A stretch of 6,526 nucleotides of DNA from positions 1-6,526 of the forward strand of contig JACCUL010000449.1 of NCBI GenBank assembly GCA_013811855.1, read 5' to 3'. Under the pieces are notes generated by a model. That model saw nothing but the letters and a program-made list of their open reading frames with translations, was not told where the DNA came from and did no database searches. Made by a program: the position numbers and the translations under genes. Within the stretch, counting starts at the first letter, position 1, and each line of letters starts with the position of its first letter. The DNA comes from Acidimicrobiia bacterium. Lineage in GTDB: Bacteria > Actinomycetota > Acidimicrobiia > Acidimicrobiales > Ilumatobacteraceae. Shown one piece after another: positions 1 through 4,747 of the stretch.

Positions 1-209
1 GACTCGAGGCGGATGCCGGCGTCGAGCAGCGTCTTGATCACCCGCAGCTCCAACAGGTCGCGGTACGAGTACCGCCGGCGGCTGCCGCTCCCCGACGCCT
101 CCGTCAGCGAGGGCCGCAGGAGGTCGGTGCGCGCCCAGTAGTCGAGCTGCCGGTACGTGATGCCGACGATCTTGGCGGCCCGCGTGCCGCTGTATCCGGG
201 TTCGCTCAT
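1..209 (-). CDS. MerR-family transcriptional regulator, Rv1830-like (C-terminus cut by window edge)
   Basis: This is the N-terminal 69 codons of a MerR-type DNA-binding regulator; the gene runs off the left edge, so its effector domain is not visible. The protein opens MSEPGYSGTRAAKIVGITY, followed by RQLDYWART (residues 20-28) and a basic RRRYSYRDLLEL stretch (44-55). This is the winged helix-turn-helix of the family: helix-turn-helix, then the arginine-rich wing, then the start of the next helix. The wording closely resembles mycobacterial Rv1830, and the position after a bifunctional nuclease gene matches the Rv1828-Rv1829-Rv1830 order. The ATG at 209 is chosen because it begins just before the conserved region and has a GAGG 10 nt upstream. 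The gene has its own upstream promoter (365-393), so it need not depend on the operon before it. Its target genes cannot be told from this sequence. Confidence 0.88.
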   Translation of the reverse strand, partial: MSEPGYSGTRAAKIVGITYRQLDYWARTDLLRPSLTEASGSGSRRRYSYRDLLELRVIKTLLDAGIRLE

Positions 210-364
210 CGGTGCAAGACCTCACCGCGACAACTGCTCGCTCGCTCGAAGACTCGCTCACTCATGTGGAGCCCAACACCCCTTCTCGGTCGGACCGTCA
301 GGTCGACGTCGACGGGGGTCGTTGGGGACCGACATCGGCGTAGTTACGACGGTGTGAACTGGTG
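210..364 (-). promoter_or_regulatory. Untranslated leader of the merR gene with palindromes and short reading frames
   Basis: The non-coding stretch between the promoter and the merR start is long for so compact a region. It holds a perfect 12-bp palindrome GTCGACGTCGAC (302-313) and an inverted repeat CGGTC-G-GACCG (287-297), both possible operator or RNA-structure elements. Two short minus-strand reading frames lie in it: 335-258 (25 aa) and 265-206 (19 aa). The second ends in an ATGA overlap with the merR start. Whether either is translated cannot be decided from sequence. CTCG-rich repetition is visible at about 236-262. Confidence 0.35.
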
Positions 365-393
365 ACGCTACGTCCCCCGGCGCCCGCCGTCAA
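365..393 (-). promoter_or_regulatory. Sigma-70-type promoter for the Rv1830-like merR gene
   Basis: On the minus strand, TTGACG (388-393) and TAGCGT (365-370) are separated by exactly 17 nt, a near-ideal housekeeping -35/-10 pair. Transcription would start near 358-360, giving a leader of about 150 nt before the ATG at 209. This is the best-formed promoter in the window. The pattern is seen directly; activity is inferred. Confidence 0.62.
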
Positions 394-413
394 GCGACCC
401 CGACGAGGTCGCT
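393..413 (-). terminator. Hairpin just behind the bifunctional nuclease gene, possible terminator
   Basis: Perfect 7-bp arms AGCGACC and GGTCGCT enclose a 7-nt loop and begin 2 nt after the nuclease stop codon. There is no U-tract, so this is at best a weak or factor-assisted terminator. Its outer base touches the -35 box of the next gene's promoter, placing operon end and new promoter back to back. Confidence 0.4.
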
Positions 414-415
414 GG

Positions 416-910
416 TCAGGATCCGAAGTCTTCGGGGTTGACGTGCTCGATGAAGTCGCGGAACTCGTCGAGGATCTCCTCGGCCGCCTCTTCCTCGGCC
501 TCGACGGCGGCTTCCTGACCGACCTCGTCGAGCAGCTCCTCCGAGGCGAACAGCGGCGCCGAGCAGCGCACGGCGAGGGCGATGGCGTCCGACGGTCGGG
601 CCGAGAGCACGGTGACCCCGCGCTCGGCGCTGCGCAGGTGCAGTTCCGCGAAGTAGGTGTGCTCGCGCATCTCGGTCACGACGATCTGCTCCAGCGTGAT
701 GCCGAGCTCGGTGAGCGTCTGCATGAACAGGTCGTGGGTCAGGGGCCGGGGCGGGTCGACACCTTCCAGCGCGTAATGGATCGCCGTGGCCTCGGGGGTG
801 CCGATGTAGATCGGCAGGAGGCGCTGGCGGCCGGACTGCTCGCGCAGCAGGACCATGGGCGTGTTGGCGGGGACCTCGACTCGGACTCCGACCAGCTCCA
901 GCGGCACCAC
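416..910 (-). CDS. Bifunctional nuclease-domain protein (DUF151/BFN), Rv1829-like
   Basis: The gene encodes a 164-residue protein of the bifunctional nuclease (BFN, formerly DUF151) family. Some members have reported DNase/RNase activity, but the cellular role is poorly settled. Visible family blocks are LELVGVRVEVPANTP (4-18), LLPIYIGTPEATAI (31-44), the conserved RPLTHDL (55-61) and SARPSDAIALAVR (103-115). The C-terminal part (about 124-152) is very acidic and ends in a predicted helix with NPEDFGS. The GTG at 910 gives the 164-aa length I recall for Rv1829 and starts right before the conserved first strand. An in-frame GTG at 976 overlaps the upstream stop codon as GTGA and would add 22 low-complexity residues; translational coupling makes it a real alternative. 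It is the last gene of the gcvH-FHA-merR operon. Family identity is firm; the start is not. Confidence 0.88.
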   Translation of the reverse strand: MVPLELVGVRVEVPANTPMVLLREQSGRQRLLPIYIGTPEATAIHYALEGVDPPRPLTHDLFMQTLTELGITLEQIVVTEMREHTYFAELHLRSAERGVTVLSARPSDAIALAVRCSAPLFASEELLDEVGQEAAVEAEEEAAEEILDEFRDFIEHVNPEDFGS

Positions 911-972
911 CTCGCCGAGCGTAGCCCTCGCCGCTGGCGACGATCCCGCGGAGCCGGCGGAACGGCGGGCGC

Positions 973-1761
973 TCACGGAGTGGTGTACTGGCGCAGCGTC
1001 GAGCGCATCAGGGCCGAGCGCAGACGACCGCTCAGGGCGTTGAGCTGTCCGAGCTGCTCGATGGCCTGGGTGCGGGCCTGCGGGTTGCGCTGGCGCAGCA
1101 GCGGCACGATGAGCTGCTCGAACAGCCCGGCCTCCCGTTCGACCGAGGTGCGCCACGAGCGCAGGTGGCGGGCGTCGACCCCGAGGCGTAAGAACCCGCC
1201 GGCGGCCGCGGCGATCTCCACCGCTTCGTCCCCGAACAGGTCGCCGACGCCCGGACGTGGCGTTACGACGCCGAAGTCCTCCAGCCGGGCGAGGTCGTCG
1301 GGGCTGATCGAGGCCATCGCGCACAGCTCCTGACGGTTGACGAGCACGCCGGGCAGCAGCGTCGGCGCGGCACCTGCTCCCCCGCCAGCGGTCCGCCCGG
1401 GTGCGGCGTCGGTCGAGGCGGCGCGGCTCGCCGCCGGATGGTTGGCCACGACGGCGTCGGAAGGTCGCTCGTCGCCCCGCACCGGCGTGGCGTCGCCCGA
1501 GGTGTCGATGGCACCGGAGTCGAGCCGGTCGCGGATGACCCGCAACGGCAGGAAGTTCTCCCGTTGCTCGCGCAGGATCACCCGCAGCAGCTCGACGTCC
1601 TCGGCGCAGAACTTGCGGTAGCCCGACGCCGTGCGCTCCGGGGCGATCAAGCCTTGGCTCTCGAGGAAGCGGATCTTGGAGATCGTGACGTCGGGGAACT
1701 CCTCGAGCAGCAGCCCGAGGACCTCGCCGATCGAGAGGTGGGTGGCGCCTGGTTCAGCCAT
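973..1761 (-). CDS. ftsR: MerR-family transcriptional regulator, FtsR/Rv1828-like
   Basis: This is a 262-residue regulator. The N-terminal MerR helix-turn-helix (about 8-80) contains LSIGEVLGLL, ISKIRFLESQGLI (28-40) and ERTASGYRKF (42-51), closely matching Rv1828 and Corynebacterium FtsR, an activator of the cell-division gene ftsZ. A low-complexity Ala/Gly/Pro/Ser linker (about 85-138) separates it from a helical C-terminal half (139-262) with SISPDDLARLEDFGVV (151-166). That half looks like a second winged-helix-like or effector module, typical of this subfamily and unlike metal-sensing MerR proteins; no metal-binding Cys cluster is present. The ATG at 1761 is chosen over an upstream in-frame start because the family begins just before LSIGEVL and it overlaps the FHA stop by 8 nt. 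No Shine-Dalgarno is seen, so translation is probably coupled. The division role is inherited from homologues, not shown here. Confidence 0.9.
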   Translation of the reverse strand: MAEPGATHLSIGEVLGLLLEEFPDVTISKIRFLESQGLIAPERTASGYRKFCAEDVELLRVILREQRENFLPLRVIRDRLDSGAIDTSGDATPVRGDERPSDAVVANHPAASRAASTDAAPGRTAGGGAGAAPTLLPGVLVNRQELCAMASISPDDLARLEDFGVVTPRPGVGDLFGDEAVEIAAAAGGFLRLGVDARHLRSWRTSVEREAGLFEQLIVPLLRQRNPQARTQAIEQLGQLNALSGRLRSALMRSTLRQYTTP

Positions 1762-2239
1762 CGGATCGTTCGAAGAGCACGAGGCGGAACTTGCCGACCT
1801 GCAGCTCGTCACCGTGGCGCAGGACGGCCCGGTCGATGCGCTCCTGGTTGACGTACGTGCCGTTGAGCGATCCGGCGTCCGAGACCACGTACCCCTCCGG
1901 TGTGCGCTCGATGGCGACGTGGCGGCGCGACACCGTGATGTCGTCGAGGATGATCTCGCTGTCGGGGTGGCGGCCGAGGCGGGTCATCGGTCGGTCGAGC
2001 GGGAAGCGGTCCCCGGCCTGCGATCCGGCGCGCACGACGAGGACGCCGGCGTCCGTCGGCAGCTCGCCCACCGGCACCGCGACGTCGTCGTCGGACCCGG
2101 CGGCGTCCTGGTGGGGATCGACGGCGGTCAGCGTGATCGTCCGGTCGGCGTGGAGGTCGAGCGTCGACCCGCAGCTGGAGCAGAAGCTGCTCTCCGGAGG
2201 GTTGCGGTGACCGCAGTGGTTGCAGAAGACGTACGCCAC
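1754..2239 (-). CDS. garA: FHA-domain protein with N-terminal zinc ribbon, GarA/OdhI-like
   Basis: This is a 161-residue protein with two parts. Residues 6-24 form a zinc ribbon, C6-x2-C9 and C20-x2-C23. Residues 64-157 are a forkhead-associated domain, which binds phosphothreonine, with GRHPDS (89-94), the SRRH signature (104-107) and NGTYVN (126-131). The FHA domain and its tail (LRHGDELQVGKFRLV) closely resemble mycobacterial GarA and corynebacterial OdhI, which inhibit 2-oxoglutarate dehydrogenase and act on glutamate metabolism until a Ser/Thr kinase phosphorylates their N-terminus. The usual ETTSVF-type phosphosite is absent; DRTITLTAVDP (32-42) is the only Thr-rich segment in the equivalent place. 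The GTG at 2239 is chosen because it precedes the zinc ribbon, lies 2 nt after the gcvH stop, and has GAGGG about 8 nt upstream. The GarA role is inferred from homology and gene order. Confidence 0.88.
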   Translation of the reverse strand: MAYVFCNHCGHRNPPESSFCSSCGSTLDLHADRTITLTAVDPHQDAAGSDDDVAVPVGELPTDAGVLVVRAGSQAGDRFPLDRPMTRLGRHPDSEIILDDITVSRRHVAIERTPEGYVVSDAGSLNGTYVNQERIDRAVLRHGDELQVGKFRLVLFERSDG

Positions 2240-2241
2240 GT

Positions 2242-2622
2242 TCAGCCCTCGACGAGCGCCTGGTAGGCGGGGGCGTCGAGCAGAGCGTCGAGCTGACCCG
2301 GGTCGCTGACCCGGATGGTGCAGATCCAACCGTCGCCGTACGGGTCGTCGTTCAGCGACTGCGGTGCGTCGGCCAGCGCTTCGTTGACCTCGACGACGGT
2401 GCCCGACACGGGGGCGAAGACGTCGGAGACGGACTTCGTGCTCTCCACCTCGCCGAACGTGTCCCCCGCCGTCACTTCCTGGCCGACGGTCGGGACCTGC
2501 ACGAAGACGACGTCACCGAGCGCGTCCTGGGCGTAGTCGGTGATGCCGATGCGGACGACGTCGCCGTCGGTGCGGACCCACTCGTGGTCGGTCGAGTACC
2601 GCAGCTCCTCGGGGACGTTCAT
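2242..2622 (-). CDS. gcvH: Glycine cleavage system H protein
   Basis: This is a 126-residue lipoyl carrier of the glycine cleavage complex. It shuttles the aminomethyl group from the P protein to the T protein and is then reoxidised by the L protein, in the cytoplasm. Family marks are plain: YSTDHEWVR (9-17), GITDYAQDALGDVVFV (26-41) and the lipoylation site GEVESTKSVSD, with Lys63 as the lipoyl-lysine. APVSGTVVEVNE and DPYGDGWICTIRV follow. Length and order are complete and normal. Neighbours are not gcvT or gcvP but the GarA-like gene 2 nt downstream, the mycobacterial arrangement. It appears to be the first gene of the operon running to the nuclease. No Shine-Dalgarno precedes the ATG at 2622; instead a TACGGT box ends 7 nt before it. 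Confidence 0.96.
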   Translation of the reverse strand: MNVPEELRYSTDHEWVRTDGDVVRIGITDYAQDALGDVVFVQVPTVGQEVTAGDTFGEVESTKSVSDVFAPVSGTVVEVNEALADAPQSLNDDPYGDGWICTIRVSDPGQLDALLDAPAYQALVEG

Positions 2623-2629
2623 CTGGCCA

Positions 2630-2635
2630 ACCGTA
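2630..2635 (-). promoter_or_regulatory. Candidate leaderless -10 box for gcvH
   Basis: TACGGT fits the actinobacterial TANNNT -10 and ends 7 nt before the gcvH ATG, so transcription could begin at or beside the start codon. No convincing -35 or ribosome binding site is seen. It would drive the four-gene gcvH operon. Confidence 0.4.
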
Positions 2636-2682
2636 TCGAACTGTCCACTGCCCGCTCTCCGCCGCTCGCCCCGCTCACTCCG

Positions 2683-3345
2683 TCACCGCGCCGGGGTCGG
2701 TCCCGCCAGCTCGGCCTGGTGGCCGGCGGCGACGGCGGCCCGGACCCGGGGCACGTAGGCCAGCGCAACGTACCAGCTGAGCGCCAATCCGGGGAGGCCG
2801 AACAGCCAGCCGCCGACCTGGAACGCGCCATGGCCGAGGAAGTCGCTGGCCCCGAGCAGGAAGCCGGGTACGCCGAACATCAAGAGCAGCGTGGCCAGCT
2901 TCCCAGCGCGCGTGACGTCGAAGCGCGGCATGTGGAAGGCCAGCGTCGCCACGGCCATCATCCCGCCGACGAGCACCTCGCGGACGAGCACGGCGATGCA
3001 GAACCAGCGCGGCGCGCCGTCGTCGACGATGATCCCGCTGACCGAGACGATGAACAGCAGGCGGTCGACGGTGGGGTCGAACACCTTGCCGAACTCGCTG
3101 ACCTGGTGCAGTCGCCGGGCCAGATAGCCGTCGACCCAGTCCGTGGCCCCCAGCCCGCCGAGGAGCCACGCCGCGCCGGCCCGGTTGTCCCGTCCGAACA
3201 GCAGGTACAGGAACAGCGGCAGGCACAGCAGCCGGGCGAACGTGAACAGGTTGGGCACGGTGAGGATGGAGTCGCCGGCCGCGCTCGCTGCAACGGTGTG
3301 GCGCGGCGGCGGCTCAGTTCGCTCGCGGCCGGGGGTCGGGCGCAC
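2683..3345 (-). CDS. CDP-alcohol phosphatidyltransferase family protein (PgsA2-like)
   Basis: This is a 220-residue integral membrane enzyme that transfers a phosphatidyl group from CDP-diacylglycerol to an alcohol during phospholipid synthesis. The full catalytic signature DG-x2-AR-x8-G-x3-D-x3-D is present: D69, D72-G73, A76-R77, G86, D90 and D94; the aspartates bind metal and CDP. Hydrophobic segments at about 33-50, 56-68, 96-107, 117-135, 150-165 and 180-200 fit the usual six-helix fold. The alcohol (glycerol phosphate, inositol phosphate or phosphatidylglycerol) cannot be assigned from motifs alone. Position upstream of gcvH mirrors M. tuberculosis pgsA2 (Rv1822, about 209 aa). The GTG at 3345 is chosen because it gives a normal length and follows a TACCAT box by 6 nt. 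An in-frame ATG at 3387 would lengthen the protein by 14 residues and intrude on the divergent promoter. It ends 60 nt before gcvH. Confidence 0.9.
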   Translation of the reverse strand: MRPTPGRERTEPPPRHTVAASAAGDSILTVPNLFTFARLLCLPLFLYLLFGRDNRAGAAWLLGGLGATDWVDGYLARRLHQVSEFGKVFDPTVDRLLFIVSVSGIIVDDGAPRWFCIAVLVREVLVGGMMAVATLAFHMPRFDVTRAGKLATLLLMFGVPGFLLGASDFLGHGAFQVGGWLFGLPGLALSWYVALAYVPRVRAAVAAGHQAELAGPTPAR

Positions 3346-3351
3346 CGGGCC

Positions 3352-3357
3352 ATGGTA
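3352..3357 (-). promoter_or_regulatory. Candidate leaderless -10 box for the phosphatidyltransferase gene
   Basis: TACCAT on the minus strand ends 6 nt before the GTG at 3345, the spacing expected if that GTG is the first transcribed codon. No Shine-Dalgarno is visible. It lies in a 49-bp divergent region shared with the HIT gene. Confidence 0.4.
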
Positions 3358-3381
3358 GAGCTCGGTCAGGACGGTGGCCCG

Positions 3382-3387
3382 TACCAT
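3382..3387 (+). promoter_or_regulatory. Candidate leaderless -10 box for the HIT gene
   Basis: TACCAT ends 7 nt before the ATG at 3395, which has no Shine-Dalgarno. It is the inverted copy of the box at 3352-3357, so the two divergent genes share a symmetrical promoter region. No -35 is recognised for either direction. Confidence 0.4.
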
Positions 3388-3394
3388 CGCCGGG

Positions 3395-3820
3395 ATGGCG
3401 ACGGTGTTCACCCGCATCATCGACGGCGAGCTGCCGGGCACGTTCGTGTGGCGCGACGAACGATGCGTGGCGTTCATGTCGATCAACCCGCTGGCGCGCG
3501 GCCACGTGCTGGTCGTGCCGATCGAGGAGGTCGACCACTGGATCGACGCCTCCCCGGAACTCGTGGCGCACCTGTTCTCGGTGGCGCACGTGATCGGGCA
3601 GGCGCAGCACGCCGCGTTCGACGGCGCGCGGGTCGGTCTGATCGTGGCCGGCTACGAGGTCCCGCACACCCACGTCCACGTCATCCCGACGAGGTCGATG
3701 GCCCAACTGTCGTTCGACAACGCCGCCTCGTCGGTCGATCCGGCCGAGCTGGCCGCGGCCGCCGACGCCGTCCGCGCCGAGCTGACGGCGATGGGCCGAG
3801 ACGAGGTGGCCGGGCGCTGA
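3395..3820 (+). CDS. HIT-family (histidine triad) nucleotide-binding hydrolase
   Basis: This is a 141-residue cytoplasmic protein of the histidine triad superfamily, which hydrolyses or transfers nucleotidyl groups such as AMP from phosphoramidates or dinucleotides. The N-terminus TVFTRIIDGELPGTFVW (3-19) is the typical HIT opening. It is followed by AFMSINPLARGHVLVVP (26-42) and the triad HTHVHVI with H91, H93 and H95; by family rule the middle histidine, H93, is the nucleophile. No CxxC zinc site is present. The C-terminal tail (about 110-141) is Ala-rich and helical. The ATG at 3395 is preferred because HIT proteins begin just before the F-x-RI segment and a TACCAT box sits 7 nt before it; GTG at 3374 is an in-frame alternative adding 7 residues. 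It converges on the SRAP gene with 7 nt between the stops. The exact substrate is unknown. Confidence 0.92.
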   Translation: MATVFTRIIDGELPGTFVWRDERCVAFMSINPLARGHVLVVPIEEVDHWIDASPELVAHLFSVAHVIGQAQHAAFDGARVGLIVAGYEVPHTHVHVIPTRSMAQLSFDNAASSVDPAELAAAADAVRAELTAMGRDEVAGR

Positions 3821-3825
3821 CCGGC
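3809..3825. terminator. Small inverted repeat between convergent HIT and SRAP genes
   Basis: GCCGG (3809-3813) and CCGGC (3821-3825) flank a 7-nt loop that contains the HIT stop codon. It could act as a weak two-way terminator between the convergent genes, but it is short, GC-rich and lacks a U-tract on either side. Confidence 0.2.
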
Positions 3826-3827
3826 GA

Positions 3828-4550
3828 TCAGTCGAGCGGCGGTCCGGTGGGTTCGATCAGCTCGGGCCCCTTGTTGCGCACGTTGTTGACGTCGGTGCTG
3901 ACGGGGTGGATCGTCAGCAGGTCGTCGGGCGCCGGGATCAAGAGGCCCGACAGCGTCTCGATGTCCTGGTTCTCGGGGTCGAGCCACGTCGCCCATCGGG
4001 CCTGCGGGAGGATCACCGGCATCCGGTCGTGGATCTTCGACATCGTGGCGTTGGCCGCCGTCGTGACGATCGTGGCGCTGTGCAGGAAGGTGCCCGGCTC
4101 GGCCGTCGGATCCCGCCACGCCGACCACAGCCCGGCCACGGCCAGCGGCTCGCCGTCGAGACGGTTGATGAACATCGGCTGCTTCGCCGGCTTGCCGGCC
4201 TTGGTCACGGGACCACCTGGCTGACCGGCCTGCCACTCGAAGAAGCCGTCCATCGGGATGATGCAACGGTGCCGCTTGAACACGCCCTTGAACGCCGGCT
4301 TCGAGGCCAGTGTCTCGGCCCGGGCGTTGATCATCCGCTGGCCAACCTTGCGCTCCTTGGCCCACACCGGGATGAGGCCCCAGTGGAAGACCTCCAGGCG
4401 GGGCTCACCGTCCGGCCCGGCGACGACGGCGTAGACGTCGTTGGTCGGGGCGACGTTGTGGTTCTCGCCCAACGTCTCGCCGTCGAAAGCGGCGCCGAAG
4501 TACTCGGCGATCTTCTCTGGCTTGCTGGCGGAGACGAAGCGGCCGCACAT
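3828..4550 (-). CDS. SOS response-associated peptidase (SRAP) / HMCES-family protein
   Basis: This is a 240-residue member of the SRAP family (E. coli YedK, human HMCES), which covalently caps abasic sites in single-stranded DNA through a thiazolidine link and so protects replication forks. After removal of Met1, the catalytic Cys2 becomes N-terminal in MCGRF. The other active-site residues are visible: N75 in INARAET (74-80), E105 in GFFEW (102-106) and H174 in IHDRMPVIL (173-181). NVAPT (32-36), HWGLIPVWA (56-64) and RCIIPMDG (95-102) are further family blocks. Length is normal. The ATG at 4550 is fixed by the need for Cys2. No Shine-Dalgarno is seen, but TAGCGT ends 8 nt upstream. It stands alone, convergent with the HIT gene; no LexA-like site was recognised upstream, so SOS control is not supported here. 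Confidence 0.95.
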   Translation of the reverse strand: MCGRFVSASKPEKIAEYFGAAFDGETLGENHNVAPTNDVYAVVAGPDGEPRLEVFHWGLIPVWAKERKVGQRMINARAETLASKPAFKGVFKRHRCIIPMDGFFEWQAGQPGGPVTKAGKPAKQPMFINRLDGEPLAVAGLWSAWRDPTAEPGTFLHSATIVTTAANATMSKIHDRMPVILPQARWATWLDPENQDIETLSGLLIPAPDDLLTIHPVSTDVNNVRNKGPELIEPTGPPLD

Positions 4551-4558
4551 GGCCGGCG

Positions 4559-4564
4559 ACGCTA
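4559..4564 (-). promoter_or_regulatory. Candidate -10 box for the SRAP gene, possibly leaderless
   Basis: TAGCGT fits TANNNT and ends 8 nt before the SRAP ATG, with no ribosome binding site between. No -35 is recognisable at 16-18 nt spacing. Confidence 0.35.
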
Positions 4565-4592
4565 CCGGCGGCCCGCCGCAGGCGGAGCGTCA

Positions 4593-4610
4593 GGTTCCCG
4601 CGGCGGAACC
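4593..4610. repeat. Inverted repeat upstream of the SRAP gene
   Basis: Perfect 6-bp arms GGTTCC and GGAACC surround a 6-nt GC loop, about 43 bp before the SRAP start. It could be a protein-binding site or a small hairpin; nothing ties it to a known regulator. Confidence 0.3.
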
Positions 4611-4699
4611 CCTACCTCGACCGGCGGCGGATCCGGGAGGCAGGGGCTCCGTTCGGCCACGGTACCAATGGGCGCCCGAAGCGGACGGGCGATCCGTCG

Positions 4700-4747
4700 G
4701 AAGTGTGAGCGCACACAGCGGAAATCCGCGGTGACGGCTCACACTTC
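4700..4747 (-). terminator. Nested stem-loop overlapping the glycosyltransferase stop codon
   Basis: Two perfect 11-bp arms, GAAGTGTGAGC (4700-4710) and GCTCACACTTC (4737-4747), enclose a second hairpin at 4714-4733 (CAC-A-GCGGA, AA, TCCGC-G-GTG). Together they could fold into one long stem with a 3x3 internal loop. The glycosyltransferase stop codon (4739-4741) lies inside the outer stem. There is no U-tract after it, so it may be a factor-assisted terminator, a 3'-end stabiliser or a protein-binding site. An alternative small hairpin, GTGTG-AGCG-CACAC (4703-4716), would compete with the outer stem. The remaining gap, 4551-4699, holds only the elements listed separately. Confidence 0.5.

Noticed and set aside
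236..262. CTCG-type tandem repetition as a microsatellite or CRISPR-like repeat
   Set aside because: Only a few short, imperfect units occur, with no spacers; ordinary GC-rich sequence bias is enough.
362..1333. 323-codon open frame on the plus strand
   Set aside because: It is antisense to the nuclease and the FtsR-like regulator, both of which have strong family signatures.
1631..2266. 211-codon open frame on the plus strand
   Set aside because: It is a mirror of the FHA gene with no motif; the opposite strand has the complete FHA signature and zinc ribbon.
2584..4224. 546-codon open frame on the plus strand
   Set aside because: It runs antisense to gcvH, the phosphatidyltransferase and SRAP and out of frame through HIT. 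Its protein is Arg/Gly/Ala-rich with no family motif, as expected of a GC-rich shadow frame.
4703..4716. GTGTGAGCGCACAC as a dedicated LacI-family operator
   Set aside because: It is imperfect at the centre and lies inside a larger perfect inverted repeat, and no LacI-type regulator is in the window. RNA or DNA hairpin structure explains it better.
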